From contig VGCE01000012.1 in NCBI GenBank assembly GCA_016870155.1, positions 1-39,752 of the forward strand: 39,752 bases of DNA, in the 5' to 3' direction. The notes below the pieces were generated by a model. It searched no databases, had not been told where the DNA came from, and was given only the letters and a program-made list of their open reading frames with translations. Source of the DNA: Actinomycetota bacterium (lineage in GTDB: Bacteria > Actinomycetota > Thermoleophilia > Miltoncostaeales > Miltoncostaeaceae). Both the position numbers and the translations under genes were made by a program. Positions 8,327 to 16,314 of this stretch are shown here, in pieces (the stretch's first letter is position 1; every line of letters begins with the position of its first letter).

Positions 8327-9268
8327 TTGATTGCCCGCGAGGGAAATGATTCCGGTACAGAACTTCATCTGAGCCCCCGCCCCGTCATCGTCATCCTGCT
8401 GGCCGCCGCCGTGGTGGCGCCCGCACCCGCGATGGCAGCCACCACGGTGCAGTCCTGGGCCTCCACCGGGGCCGAACCCCGCGGAATCGCCATCGATACG
8501 CAGGGCAATGTCTTCACCGCCAACTACGGCAGCAACAGCGTCACCCGCATCAGCGCCAACGGCCTGAGCACAGCGCAGTTCGGCGGCAGCACCGGCACGT
8601 ATCCGTATGCCATCGCAGTGGATGGCGATGGCAACGTATTCACGGCCAACACCACGAGTGGCACCGTCACGCGCATCAGCCCCGATCGTGGACCCCTCGG
8701 CTTCACGACGGGGGACTTCCCGGAGGTCGCGGTGGGCTCGCGCATTCCGCCGTTGGGCGCGTGCACGGTGGAACTGTCATGGGCCCCGACGAGCGCTGGG
8801 CCCCTGTCAGGCGGGCAGTTGCGCATCGCGTGTCCCGATGGGTCTGGATCGGGCAAGGCGACGGTCCTCACGGGCACGGCCCGGGCTGCCGCATCGGTGA
8901 CGCCTATGGCCGTTCTGGTGGCCATCGTCGTGCGTTCCCGCCCGCGCGCGACGAGCGGCCGGTCGCTGCGCGTCGGAATTGGTGTGCGCAACACCCGATC
9001 CGTCGCTGCCGCGTCGGTGACCTCGTGCGTGACGCTGCCGCGCAATCTCATCCCCACGCGCACGGTCGGCGCCCGGCGTTCGGGTCGCACGCGGTGCTTC
9101 GCAGTCGGGGTGATTCCGGCCGGGCGGCAGATCACGCGCACCATCACCATGCGCGCGACACCCACTCGGCCAATCACCCGCTACATCAGTGGGACCGCCC
9201 GCGCGCCGGGGCTTTCGATCGCCACGGCGCCCCGCGTGGTGGTGAGGATCTCCCCCTGCGTCTCATAG
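8327..9268 (+). CDS. Secreted NHL-repeat protein with abnormal-spindle/choice-of-anchor-like segment
   Basis: 313 aa from a TTG start. A hydrophobic stretch (VIVILLAAAVVAPAPAMA) looks like a signal peptide cleaved after AMA, so the protein is probably exported. Two NHL-type beta-propeller repeats follow (GIAIDTQGNVFTANYGSNSV and AIAVDGDGNVFTANTTSGTV). The chain then switches abruptly to a beta-sandwich segment (FTTGDFPE, PPLGACTVELSWAPTSAGPL, LTGTA) of the choice-of-anchor-D type, and ends in a basic segment of about 110 residues. A propeller needs more blades than two, so this looks like a shortened relative. Base composition is slightly less extreme than its neighbours. The start is uncertain. 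Confidence 0.6.
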   Translation: MIAREGNDSGTELHLSPRPVIVILLAAAVVAPAPAMAATTVQSWASTGAEPRGIAIDTQGNVFTANYGSNSVTRISANGLSTAQFGGSTGTYPYAIAVDGDGNVFTANTTSGTVTRISPDRGPLGFTTGDFPEVAVGSRIPPLGACTVELSWAPTSAGPLSGGQLRIACPDGSGSGKATVLTGTARAAASVTPMAVLVAIVVRSRPRATSGRSLRVGIGVRNTRSVAAASVTSCVTLPRNLIPTRTVGARRSGRTRCFAVGVIPAGRQITRTITMRATPTRPITRYISGTARAPGLSIATAPRVVVRISPCVS

Positions 9269-9287
9269 CCGCCGGGTGAGGGCTCGC

Positions 9288-10259
9288 TCAGGCGCCGTGG
9301 GGTGCGCCGGGGGCGTCACCCCGCAGCACCAGCAGCCCCTTCGCGGGCCGTACCACGATGCGCCGGTGCCGCCCCAGCGGCTCGCCGTCGGCCTGCACGG
9401 CCACGCCGTCAGGTGACTCCATCACGATCTGCTGGCTGGCGGTGCCGTGCGCGATGCGCGGGGAGTCGAGGTGCCATCCGCCCGTGAAGGCGCCTGCGGC
9501 AGCCACGGCCGGGCCCGTCATGCCGCGGCCCACCGAACCGAGCCAGCCGAGGGCCCCCTCGGTGCCGGCGTCGGGGATGAGGTCGAAGGCCCGGGTGCGG
9601 AAGTACGCATAGGGGCGCGCGCAGGCGATGCTCACCGACGCCAGCGGGAAGGGCGTGCCGTGGTCCACGCTCACGCGCATGGGGGTGCGGCGCACCTGGC
9701 GGGCGGCCGCCACGAAGGTGGCGCCCGCGAACCACAGCTGGCCGATACGGCGCTTCATGTCCGGGTGGCGCTCCACCATGTCGGCGGCCTCGGCGTCGAT
9801 TCCCACGCCCGCGTTGACGATGAACGGTCGCTCCTGCCCGCCGGCCTCGACGATGCCGATGGTCACGGGCTCGGCGCGCTGGCCGCTGGCGATCACGTCA
9901 ACAAGGCGGTCGATGGCCTCGTGGGCATCCGTGGGCCAGCCGATGGTGCGCGCGAACACGTTGGTGCTGCCGGTGGGCATGGGGGCCAGGGCGGCGCCGG
10001 TGTCCACCAGGGCACCCGCGGCCTCGGCGGCCGTGCCGTCGCCGCCCAGGGTCACCACGGTGAGGGCGTCGTGCTCCTTCATGGCCAGCCGCGCCAGCTC
10101 AGCGGCGTGGCCGCGCTGGCGGGTGGTGAGCACCGCCTGCACGCCGAGGGGCCCCAGGCGTCTCGTGGCGTACTCGGTCAGTCCCGGATGCGTCGCCGTC
10201 GCGCGCGGGTTGACCAGAATCGCGATCGGGTGATCCGCAGCATGCCGCGGTTCGGTCAA
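9288..10259 (-). CDS. Diacylglycerol kinase-family lipid kinase (YegS/DgkB-like)
   Basis: 323 aa. It has the ATP-binding GGDGT motif at 72-76, NPRAT near the N-terminus, PTGSTNVFAR at about 95-104 and the VNAGVGIDAEA region, all typical of the LCB5/YegS/DgkB family that phosphorylates diacylglycerol or related lipids at the inner face of the membrane. The TTG start at 10259 overlaps the stop of the upstream hydrolase as TTGA, the same 4-nt coupling used across the window. It converges with the NHL gene, with 19 nt between the stops. Exact lipid substrate unknown. Confidence 0.9.
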   Translation of the reverse strand: MTEPRHAADHPIAILVNPRATATHPGLTEYATRRLGPLGVQAVLTTRQRGHAAELARLAMKEHDALTVVTLGGDGTAAEAAGALVDTGAALAPMPTGSTNVFARTIGWPTDAHEAIDRLVDVIASGQRAEPVTIGIVEAGGQERPFIVNAGVGIDAEAADMVERHPDMKRRIGQLWFAGATFVAAARQVRRTPMRVSVDHGTPFPLASVSIACARPYAYFRTRAFDLIPDAGTEGALGWLGSVGRGMTGPAVAAAGAFTGGWHLDSPRIAHGTASQQIVMESPDGVAVQADGEPLGRHRRIVVRPAKGLLVLRGDAPGAPHGA

Positions 10260-10966
10260 GCGTCCTCCGCCAGCGACAGCTCGACACGTGCGAGGAACGC
10301 CGCGATGAGCAGGTCGATCATGTCGGGGCGCTCCAGCTGCGGCACGTGGGCGGTCTCGGCGATGATGGCCAGCGTGGCGTCGGGCAGCTCATCCGCGAGC
10401 TCCTCCGACAGCCACATGGGCACCAGCGGGTCGGACTCCCCGGTCATCACCATGGCGGGCACATCCACGCCGCCGAGCTTGCCGCGCAGGTCGTGCGCCT
10501 GGGCCGAGAGGTAGTCGGCGCGCAGGGCGTCGGGGCCCATGGAGATCACCGAGTTGGTGCCGCGGCGGATGAGGTCGGGCTCGTGGTGCAGCCACGACTG
10601 CTCCACCATGCGGGCGCACTCGGCCCCGAAGTCGGCGTCGATGCGCGCGATGGCGTCGTCGGGCACCGGCAGGCGCGCCCCCGTGGACACCAGCACGAGG
10701 CCGGAGACCAGATCGGGGCGCGCCAAGGTGATTTCCAGCGCCACGGCGCCGCCTAGCGAGTGGCCCACCATCACCATCGGCCCCTCGACCTCCTCCACCT
10801 CGGCGATCACCCACTCGGCCATGGCCTGCGTGCCCATGAGCGGCACGCCGTCGGGGTGGCCGGGCAGGGCCACGGCCAGCGCGCCTTCGAACCGGGCCAG
10901 CTGGGGGCCCCACGATGCGGGCGTGCGGCCCGCGCCGTGGATGAACAGCGGACGCGGCGCGTCTAT
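10256..10966 (-). CDS. Alpha/beta hydrolase, apparent ATA start
   Basis: 236 aa if begun at the ATA at 10964-10966. The fold is clear: oxyanion-loop LFIHGAG at 7-13, nucleophile elbow GHSLGG with Ser70, acid Asp179 (TGESDP) and His207 (ETAHVPQLE). The only standard start downstream, a GTG near residue 32, would remove the oxyanion strand, and no ATG, GTG or TTG exists in frame between the upstream stop and that point. A perfect ribosome binding site, AGGAGGTGA (10971-10979), lies 7 nt before the ATA. Its stop overlaps the lipid kinase TTG, so the two genes are probably one operon. The substrate (an ester or lactone) is not predictable. A sequencing error in an ATG is the main alternative. Confidence 0.8.
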   Translation of the reverse strand: MDAPRPLFIHGAGRTPASWGPQLARFEGALAVALPGHPDGVPLMGTQAMAEWVIAEVEEVEGPMVMVGHSLGGAVALEITLARPDLVSGLVLVSTGARLPVPDDAIARIDADFGAECARMVEQSWLHHEPDLIRRGTNSVISMGPDALRADYLSAQAHDLRGKLGGVDVPAMVMTGESDPLVPMWLSEELADELPDATLAIIAETAHVPQLERPDMIDLLIAAFLARVELSLAEDA

Positions 10967-10970
10967 GGGG

Positions 10971-10979
10971 TCACCTCCT
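10971..10979 (-). promoter_or_regulatory. Full-consensus Shine-Dalgarno before an ATA codon
   Basis: AGGAGGTGA on the minus strand matches the complete 16S anti-Shine-Dalgarno. The spacing from AGGAGG to the ATA at 10966 is 7 nt. This decides the start of the alpha/beta hydrolase, as no standard start codon is placed correctly. Confidence 0.75.
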
Positions 10980-10990
10980 GCACGCCAATC

Positions 10991-10996
10991 ATGGTA
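10991..10996 (-). promoter_or_regulatory. Candidate -10 box for the hydrolase-kinase operon
   Basis: TACCAT on the minus strand, about 24 nt before the ATA start, leaving room for the Shine-Dalgarno. On the plus strand the same bases contain an ATG in frame with the HAD phosphatase; treating them as a promoter favours the downstream GTG for that gene. Confidence 0.4.
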
Positions 10997-11009
10997 GCGG
11001 TGCCGCTGG

Positions 11010-11015
11010 TACCCT
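11010..11015 (+). promoter_or_regulatory. -10 box for the HAD-ileS operon (leaderless)
   Basis: TACCCT ends 8 nt before the GTG at 11024, the same geometry as the other leaderless starts in the window. It lies inside a GGTACC palindrome. Confidence 0.45.
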
Positions 11016-11023
11016 CACCGGCC

Positions 11024-11695
11024 GTGGCCCCGCTCCTTCTTGCCGTGGATTTCGACGGCACGATCACCATGCGCGACACCCTGCACGTCATCGTCGACGA
11101 GCACGGGTGCGAGGGCGTGTGGGATGCCCTCGAGCCCGACCTGCGCGCGGGGCGCATCACGATCGAAGAGGCGATGTCGCGCCAGTTCTCAGAGGTGAAG
11201 GCAGCCCCTGAGGACATCATGGCGCTGGTGCGCGAGCGCGCCGGGGTGCGCGACGGCATCCGCGAGTTGGTGGAGTGGGCCGATGAGGAGGGTCACCGCC
11301 TCATCATCATGTCGGCGGGCTTCCGCACGGTGATCGACATGGTGCTGGACGGCATCGGCCTGGGCCACCTGGAGGTGGTATCGAACGAGGCCATCTTCAG
11401 CGAGGACGGCTGCACGCTGGTGTTCTCGGACGAGCGCGGTGAGATCTGCGAGCTCTGCGACCGCCGGTGCAAGCGCCACGCGCTGTCGGTGCGCCACGAG
11501 GGCGAGCACATCGTGTTCGTGGGCGACGGCATCAGCGACCGCTGCGTGTCGGGCATGGCCGACCTGGTGTTCGCGCGCGCCCACCTCGCCGAGTGGCTCG
11601 ACGAGCGCGGCGAGCCGTATGAGCCCTTCGAGGACTTCCACCAGGTGATCGCCCGGGTGCGCGAGTGGGATCACCAGGAGCCGGCGGCCGCGTGA
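11024..11695 (+). CDS. HAD-superfamily phosphatase (MtnX/SerB-like)
   Basis: 223 aa. Motif I is AVDFDGTIT with nucleophile Asp9 and Asp11; a motif II-type segment is LIIMSAGFRT, and the acidic GDGISDRCV is the metal-binding motif. Overall it resembles the 2-hydroxy-3-keto-5-methylthiopentenyl-1-phosphate phosphatase/phosphoserine phosphatase branch, but the cap is not diagnostic, so the substrate is left open. The GTG at 11024 follows a TACCCT box by 8 nt; an in-frame ATG at 10991 would add 11 residues and overlaps the probable -10 of the divergent operon. The TGA overlaps the ileS GTG (GTGA), which ties it to translation of a tRNA synthetase. Confidence 0.85.
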   Translation: MAPLLLAVDFDGTITMRDTLHVIVDEHGCEGVWDALEPDLRAGRITIEEAMSRQFSEVKAAPEDIMALVRERAGVRDGIRELVEWADEEGHRLIIMSAGFRTVIDMVLDGIGLGHLEVVSNEAIFSEDGCTLVFSDERGEICELCDRRCKRHALSVRHEGEHIVFVGDGISDRCVSGMADLVFARAHLAEWLDERGEPYEPFEDFHQVIARVREWDHQEPAAA

Positions 11696-14600
11696 GCCCG
11701 TGGAAGCCGGTGGGCCCGGCCTCCGACTGGACGTCGATGGAGGAGCGCGTGCTGCAGGGCTGGCGCGATGGCGACGTGTTCCGCCGCAGCGTGGACGAGC
11801 GCAGGGGCCACGACCCCTACGTGTTCTACGAGGGCCCGCCCACCGCCAACGGCCGACCGGGGTCGCACCACGTTCTCTCGCGCGTGTTCAAGGACATCTT
11901 CCCGCGCTTCCACACCATGCGTGGGCGCTACGTGGAGCGCAAGGCCGGCTGGGACTGCCACGGGCTGCCCGTGGAGCTCGAGGTGGAAAAGCAGCTGGGC
12001 ATCAGCGGCAAGCCCGAGATCGAGGCCTACGGCATCGCGGAGTTCAATGCCAGGTGCCGGGAGTCGGTGGGCGAGTACCTGGATGAGTGGGAGCGCCTCA
12101 CTGAGCGCATCGGGTTCTGGGTGGACACCTCCGAGGCCTATCGCACCATGGATACCGACTACGTCGAGAGCGTGTGGTGGAGCCTCGCCACCCTCTACGA
12201 CAAGGGCCTGGTGTACGAGAGCGACAAGGTGGTGCCCTACTGCCCGCGCTGCGGCACGGCGCTGAGCAGCCACGAGGTGGCGCAGGGCTACAAGGACGTC
12301 ACCGATCCGTCCATCTACGTGAAGTTCCCGCTGCGGGCGCCGGCCGCGGGTGGTGGTGATGCCTCGGCGACCGGGCCGGGCTCCGCTGCCGCCGAGCTCG
12401 GCCCCGGCACGTCGCTGCTGGTGTGGACCACCACGCCGTGGACGCTTCCCGCCAACCAGGCGGCCGCCATCAACCCCAGCACCGACTACGCGGTGGTGGT
12501 GGACGGCGGCGAGCGCCTGGTGATGGCTGAGGCCCTGGTAGGCGCAGTGATGGGCGAGGGCGCGGTGGTGGAGCGCGTGGTTGCCGCCACCGAACTGGCG
12601 GGCGCCGAGTACGACCCGCCCTTCGACTTCATTCCCGGTCGCCACGCGGTGGTGCTGAGCGACTTCGTCACCACCGAGGACGGCACGGGCATCGTGCACA
12701 TCGCCCCGGCCTTCGGCGAGGACGACATGCGCGCCGCGCGCGAGCATGGGCTGGACGCCCCTAACCCGGTCGACCGCCAGGGCCTTTTCACCACCATGGT
12801 GCCGCTGGCCGAGGGCGAGTTCGTGAAGGATGCCGACCGCGCACTGATCACCGACCTCGAGGGCCGTGCGCGCGTGCATCGCGAGAAGCCCTATGAGCAC
12901 TCGTATCCGCACTGCTGGCGCTGCGGCACGCCGCTTCTCTACTACGCCAAGCCCTCGTGGTACATCCGCACCACCGACGTGCGCGACCGCATGCTCGAGC
13001 TCAACGCATCGGTGGGCTGGCACCCCGATCACGTGCGCGACGGCCGTTTCGGCCGGTGGCTCGAGGGCAACGTCGACTGGGCGATCTCGCGCGAGCGCTA
13101 CTGGGGCACGCCGCTGCCCTTCTGGCGCTGCGACGACTGCGAGCACGTGGCGGCCATCGGGTCGTTCGCCCAGCTCCGCGAGCGCGCCACCGTGGACGTG
13201 CCCGACGACCTCGACCCCCACCGCCCGTGGGTGGACGACATCCCCATCCGCTGCCACTGCGGCGGCGTGGCGCACCGCGTGCCCGAGGTGGCCGACGTGT
13301 GGTTCGACTCCGGGGCCATGCCGTTCGCGCAGCACCACCACCCCTTCGAGGGCCCGGACGACCTGGCCGGGCGCTTCCCCGCCGACTTCGTGTGCGAGGC
13401 CCTCGACCAGACCCGCGGCTGGTTCTACTCGCTGCTGGCCGAGGGCACGCTGCTGTTCGACGAGTCGCCGTATCGCAACGTGGTGTGCCTGGGACTCATC
13501 CTCGATGGCGAGGGCCAGAAGATGAGCAAGTCGAAGGGCAACGTGGTGGAGCCCTGGACGGTGCTCGACCACGCCGGCGCCGACGCCTTCCGCTGGTATC
13601 TGTTCACGGCCCAGAGCCCCTGGGAGTCGTTCCGGTTCAGCCTCGACGTTGTGGACGAGACCCGCCGCAGGTTCCTGTTCACGCTGTGGAACACCTACGC
13701 GTTCCTGGTCACCTACGCGGCGCTGCCCGATGGCTGGTCGCCGGGCGACGGCGCGCCGCCGGTGGGCGAGCGCGGTGAGATGGACCGCTGGGCGCTGTCG
13801 CGCTTGGACGGCACCATCGAGCAGGTCACCGCGCGCCTCGCCGAGTACGACCCCACCGCGGCGGGCCGTGCCCTCGAAGACCTGGTGGACGATCTCTCCA
13901 ACTGGTACGTGCGCACCTCGCGCCGCCGGTTCTGGAGGAGCGATGACCCCGCCGATACCGCGGCGGCCTTCGCCACCCTGCACGAGTGCCTCACCACCAT
14001 CTCGCTGCTGGTGGCGCCGTTCTGCCCGTTCGTGGCGGATGAGATGTGGGGCAACCTGGTGGCGGCGCACGACGACGCCGCGCTACCCAGCGTGCATCTG
14101 GCCGACTGGCCCGCGCCGGGCGGTCGCCGCGACGAGCAGCTCGAGCGCGCCATGGCCGCGGCCATGGAGGCCACCACGCTGGGCCGCTCGGCTCGCAAGG
14201 AGGCCAAGCTCAAGGTGCGCCAGCCGCTGCTGGAGGCCGTGATCGCCTGCCCGCCCGCCACGGCCCGTGAGCTGGATGGGTTGAGCGGCATCGTGGCCGA
14301 GGAACTCAACGTGCGCGAGGTGAGGTTCATCACCGACGCCGGCGGGCTGGTGCAGGTGAGCCTCAAGCCCAACTACCGCACGCTGGGCCCCCGCATGGGC
14401 CCGGGCATGCCGGCCATGGCCAAGGCCGTGGCGGCGCTCGACCCCACCGCCACGGTGCACGCGCTTGACGCCGGCGAATCGGTGACAGTCACCGTCAACG
14501 GAAACGCCGAGGTGCTTGCGGACGACGACCTGCTGCGCGAGGTGCGCCCCAGCGAGGGCTACGCGGTGGCCGAGGGCGGCGCGCTGGCCGTGGGGCTGGC

Positions 14601-14889
14601 CACCGAGATCACGCCCGAGCTCGAGATGGAGGGCCTGGCGCGCGACCTGGTGAGGGCGATCCAGAACGCCCGCCGCGATGCCTACCTCAAGGTGGAGGAC
14701 CGCATCATGCTGCACCTCGACGGATCGGCGCGCATCCGCGAGGCCATTGACGCCCACCGGGCGTGGATCGCCGGTGAGGTGTTGGCCACCGAGATCACGG
14801 TGGGCCACGGGGTGCCGTTCACGCCGCTGCACCGGGAGGACGGCGAGATCGACGCCGAACCGGTTGCAATCGCCTTATCGCGGGCATAA
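11692..14889 (+). CDS. ileS: Isoleucyl-tRNA synthetase, eukaryote-like (type 2)
   Basis: 1065 aa. It charges tRNA-Ile and edits Val-tRNA. The HIGH-type motif is in GPPTANGRPGSHHVLSR (about residues 48-64), the editing domain includes LVWTTTPWTLPANQAAA, and KMSKSKGN is at about 610. A CPRCGTALSSHE zinc site is near 180. The GxHHVL form of the HIGH region and the length are typical of the type 2 enzymes, which resemble eukaryotic IleRS and in several bacteria are poorly inhibited by mupirocin (family knowledge, not tested here). It begins with a GTG overlapping the HAD gene stop. A 6-bp hairpin follows its stop. Confidence 0.96.
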   Translation: MSPWKPVGPASDWTSMEERVLQGWRDGDVFRRSVDERRGHDPYVFYEGPPTANGRPGSHHVLSRVFKDIFPRFHTMRGRYVERKAGWDCHGLPVELEVEKQLGISGKPEIEAYGIAEFNARCRESVGEYLDEWERLTERIGFWVDTSEAYRTMDTDYVESVWWSLATLYDKGLVYESDKVVPYCPRCGTALSSHEVAQGYKDVTDPSIYVKFPLRAPAAGGGDASATGPGSAAAELGPGTSLLVWTTTPWTLPANQAAAINPSTDYAVVVDGGERLVMAEALVGAVMGEGAVVERVVAATELAGAEYDPPFDFIPGRHAVVLSDFVTTEDGTGIVHIAPAFGEDDMRAAREHGLDAPNPVDRQGLFTTMVPLAEGEFVKDADRALITDLEGRARVHREKPYEHSYPHCWRCGTPLLYYAKPSWYIRTTDVRDRMLELNASVGWHPDHVRDGRFGRWLEGNVDWAISRERYWGTPLPFWRCDDCEHVAAIGSFAQLRERATVDVPDDLDPHRPWVDDIPIRCHCGGVAHRVPEVADVWFDSGAMPFAQHHHPFEGPDDLAGRFPADFVCEALDQTRGWFYSLLAEGTLLFDESPYRNVVCLGLILDGEGQKMSKSKGNVVEPWTVLDHAGADAFRWYLFTAQSPWESFRFSLDVVDETRRRFLFTLWNTYAFLVTYAALPDGWSPGDGAPPVGERGEMDRWALSRLDGTIEQVTARLAEYDPTAAGRALEDLVDDLSNWYVRTSRRRFWRSDDPADTAAAFATLHECLTTISLLVAPFCPFVADEMWGNLVAAHDDAALPSVHLADWPAPGGRRDEQLERAMAAAMEATTLGRSARKEAKLKVRQPLLEAVIACPPATARELDGLSGIVAEELNVREVRFITDAGGLVQVSLKPNYRTLGPRMGPGMPAMAKAVAALDPTATVHALDAGESVTVTVNGNAEVLADDDLLREVRPSEGYAVAEGGALAVGLATEITPELEMEGLARDLVRAIQNARRDAYLKVEDRIMLHLDGSARIREAIDAHRAWIAGEVLATEITVGHGVPFTPLHREDGEIDAEPVAIALSRA

Positions 14890-14895
14890 GAATGC

Positions 14896-14912
14896 CGGTC
14901 CCATGAGGACCG
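14896..14912 (+). terminator. Small hairpin after ileS
   Basis: CGGTCC-CATGA-GGACCG is a perfect 6-bp stem with a 5-nt loop, 7 nt after the ileS stop. No T-tract follows, so it is a weak terminator or an mRNA-end hairpin. Confidence 0.4.
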
Positions 14913-14955
14913 TCCGATAGGCACCTTCCCGCTTCCGGCCCGCTCGCCCGCCGTT

Positions 14956-15633
14956 GTGCACCCGTGGGCCCCGCGATTCGCGCAGGCCATCACGGGCCTC
15001 CTGTGCCTCGAGGCCGTGCTCTTCCAGACCATCCCCGTGGTGGTGGTGGCCGCGGCGTTCATCGCACTGGCGCTCATCGGCCCGCGGTGGTCGCCCGTGG
15101 CCTACCTGTTCGCGATCCTGCCGGTGCGCCCGGCCGAGCTCGAGCCCGCGAAGCCCGTGCGGTTCGCCCAGTGGATCGCCCTGGTCATGCTGGTGGTGGC
15201 CATCATCCTGCTCTACAGCGGGCTCGAGCTCGCGGGATGGATCGTGACGGGCATGGTGGCGGCCGTGGCGCTGTTCTCAGGGATAAGCGGCATCTGCATC
15301 GGCTGCATCGCCTGGAAGCAGATCGCCCGCCGTGCGGGTTCGGCCCACGACCTCAAGAAGGCCTTCGACCTGCAGGGCCAGGGCCCGTGGCTGCTGGTGG
15401 TCACCGCTCCGGGCTGCCCGCGCTGCCCGGCGGCCAAGCAGGCGATACACGACGCGGCCACCGGCCGCGCCGTGGTGGACATCGACCTCGACGAGCACCC
15501 CGAGGCCGGCGCCCTGCCGATCTGGAGCGTGCCCGCCGGCATCATCATCGAGCCCTCAGGCGACGTCGGGATGGTGAAGACCGGCCGCATTGGCGCCCCC
15601 GAGGCCGCCGAGCTGGTTACCGCCCTGGGCTGA
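14956..15633 (+). CDS. DUF4395 membrane protein with thioredoxin-like C-terminal domain
   Basis: 225 aa from a GTG. The first half has about four membrane segments (roughly 12-41, 72-90, 94-118) and a GICIGC motif (Cys114, Cys117), as in DUF4395 proteins. The second half, from about residue 132, is soluble and thioredoxin-like, with CPRC at 154-157 (APGCPRCPAA) and a later VPAG at the usual cis-proline place. A role in membrane thiol-disulfide exchange is inferred. It is 66 nt after ileS and converges with a small unknown gene. A separate thioredoxin gene lies 350 nt away on the other strand. Confidence 0.75.
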   Translation: MHPWAPRFAQAITGLLCLEAVLFQTIPVVVVAAAFIALALIGPRWSPVAYLFAILPVRPAELEPAKPVRFAQWIALVMLVVAIILLYSGLELAGWIVTGMVAAVALFSGISGICIGCIAWKQIARRAGSAHDLKKAFDLQGQGPWLLVVTAPGCPRCPAAKQAIHDAATGRAVVDIDLDEHPEAGALPIWSVPAGIIIEPSGDVGMVKTGRIGAPEAAELVTALG

Positions 15634-15653
15634 GCCCGGGCCCCGGCCGGCTC
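15632..15653. terminator. Bidirectional hairpin between convergent genes
   Basis: GAGCC at 15632-15636 pairs with GGCTC at 15649-15653, with additional G/C pairing inside (GGGCC against GGCC with a bulge). It sits in the 18-nt gap between two convergent stop codons. It lacks a T-tract. Confidence 0.35.
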
Positions 15654-15927
15654 AGTCGGTCTTCTTCTTCTCGCGAACCACGATCGAGAGGTCGACGTCG
15701 CCCTTCACGCGGCGCCAGCACTCGTAGGGGTCGACCCCGGCCTTATCGCAGATCTCCTCGAGGCGGTTGAGCATGCGCACGTCGGGAAGCAGCATGCCCA
15801 CCACCTGGCCGTCGGCGATGGTGAGCTCCACGCCCTCCTCGCCCTCCACGGGGCGCAGCGACATCTCCGCGAACGGTTGCACCGTGCGGAGGCTGAAGTA
15901 CATGGCGGGCATCTGTCTGTCGGTCAT
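15652..15927 (-). CDS. Hypothetical small protein, 91 aa
   Basis: Not recognised. It is an acidic protein with a charged tail (REKKKTD) and no membrane segment. The middle (VELTIADGQVVGMLLPDVRMLNRLEEICDKAGV) looks like two short strands and a helix. The single internal Cys pair (C in EEICDKAG and YECW) is not a CxxC. The ATG at 15927 has GGAG 6 nt upstream. It follows the thioredoxin gene after a 55-nt gap that holds a dispersed 22-bp repeat, so it may or may not be in the same transcript. Confidence 0.6.
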   Translation of the reverse strand: MTDRQMPAMYFSLRTVQPFAEMSLRPVEGEEGVELTIADGQVVGMLLPDVRMLNRLEEICDKAGVDPYECWRRVKGDVDLSIVVREKKKTD

Positions 15928-15944
15928 CAGGTCTCCGGGCGAAT

Positions 15945-15966
15945 GGTTAAGTGCCTGGCACCGGGG
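15945..15966 (-). repeat. 22-bp dispersed repeat, copy 1
   Basis: On the minus strand this reads CCCCGGTGCCAGGCAC followed by TTAACC. It matches 21 of 22 bases of the copy at 34758-34779 (C against T at the ninth base). The core GGTGCCAGGCAC contains a partial palindrome. It lies in the gap between the thioredoxin and the 91-aa gene. Confidence 0.7.
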
Positions 15967-15982
15967 TCGTCGGAGAGGCTAC

Positions 15983-16300
15983 CTATCCCAGGTGCTTCGC
16001 CAGCGCCCTGCGGATCTTCTTCTCCGACGGGGCGCCCGTGAGGCGGGCCACCTCGGTGCCGTCCGAGAAGAGGATGAGGGTGGGCAGCGAGAGCACGGCG
16101 TGGCGGGCAGCCGCTGCCGGGTGGGCCTCGATGTCCAGCGCGGCAACGCGCATGGTGCCCGTGTGCTCGGCGGCGAGGGCCTCGATCACCGGCGAGAGCC
16201 TGGCGCAGGGGCCGCACCACGGGGCCCAGAAGTCCACGAGCACGAGCCCGCCGCCCTCGACCACCACCCGGTCGAAGTCAGCATCGGTGAGCGCCGGCAC
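15983..16300 (-). CDS. Thioredoxin
   Basis: 105 aa, normal thioredoxin size. The active site is WCGPC (Cys29, Cys32) in LVDFWAPWCGPCARL, with the cis-proline in LSLPTLILF and the C-terminal Gly-rich turn (RLTGAPSEKKI). It reduces protein disulfides in the cytoplasm. The GTG at 16300 is the first standard start. A CTG at 16318 in the same frame would overlap the L,D-transpeptidase stop as CTGA and give nine more residues before LTDADFD, closer to the spacing of E. coli thioredoxin. It lies directly downstream of the transpeptidase. Confidence 0.93.
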   Translation of the reverse strand: MPALTDADFDRVVVEGGGLVLVDFWAPWCGPCARLSPVIEALAAEHTGTMRVAALDIEAHPAAAARHAVLSLPTLILFSDGTEVARLTGAPSEKKIRRALAKHLG

Positions 16301-16314
16301 CGCGGGAGCGTCGG

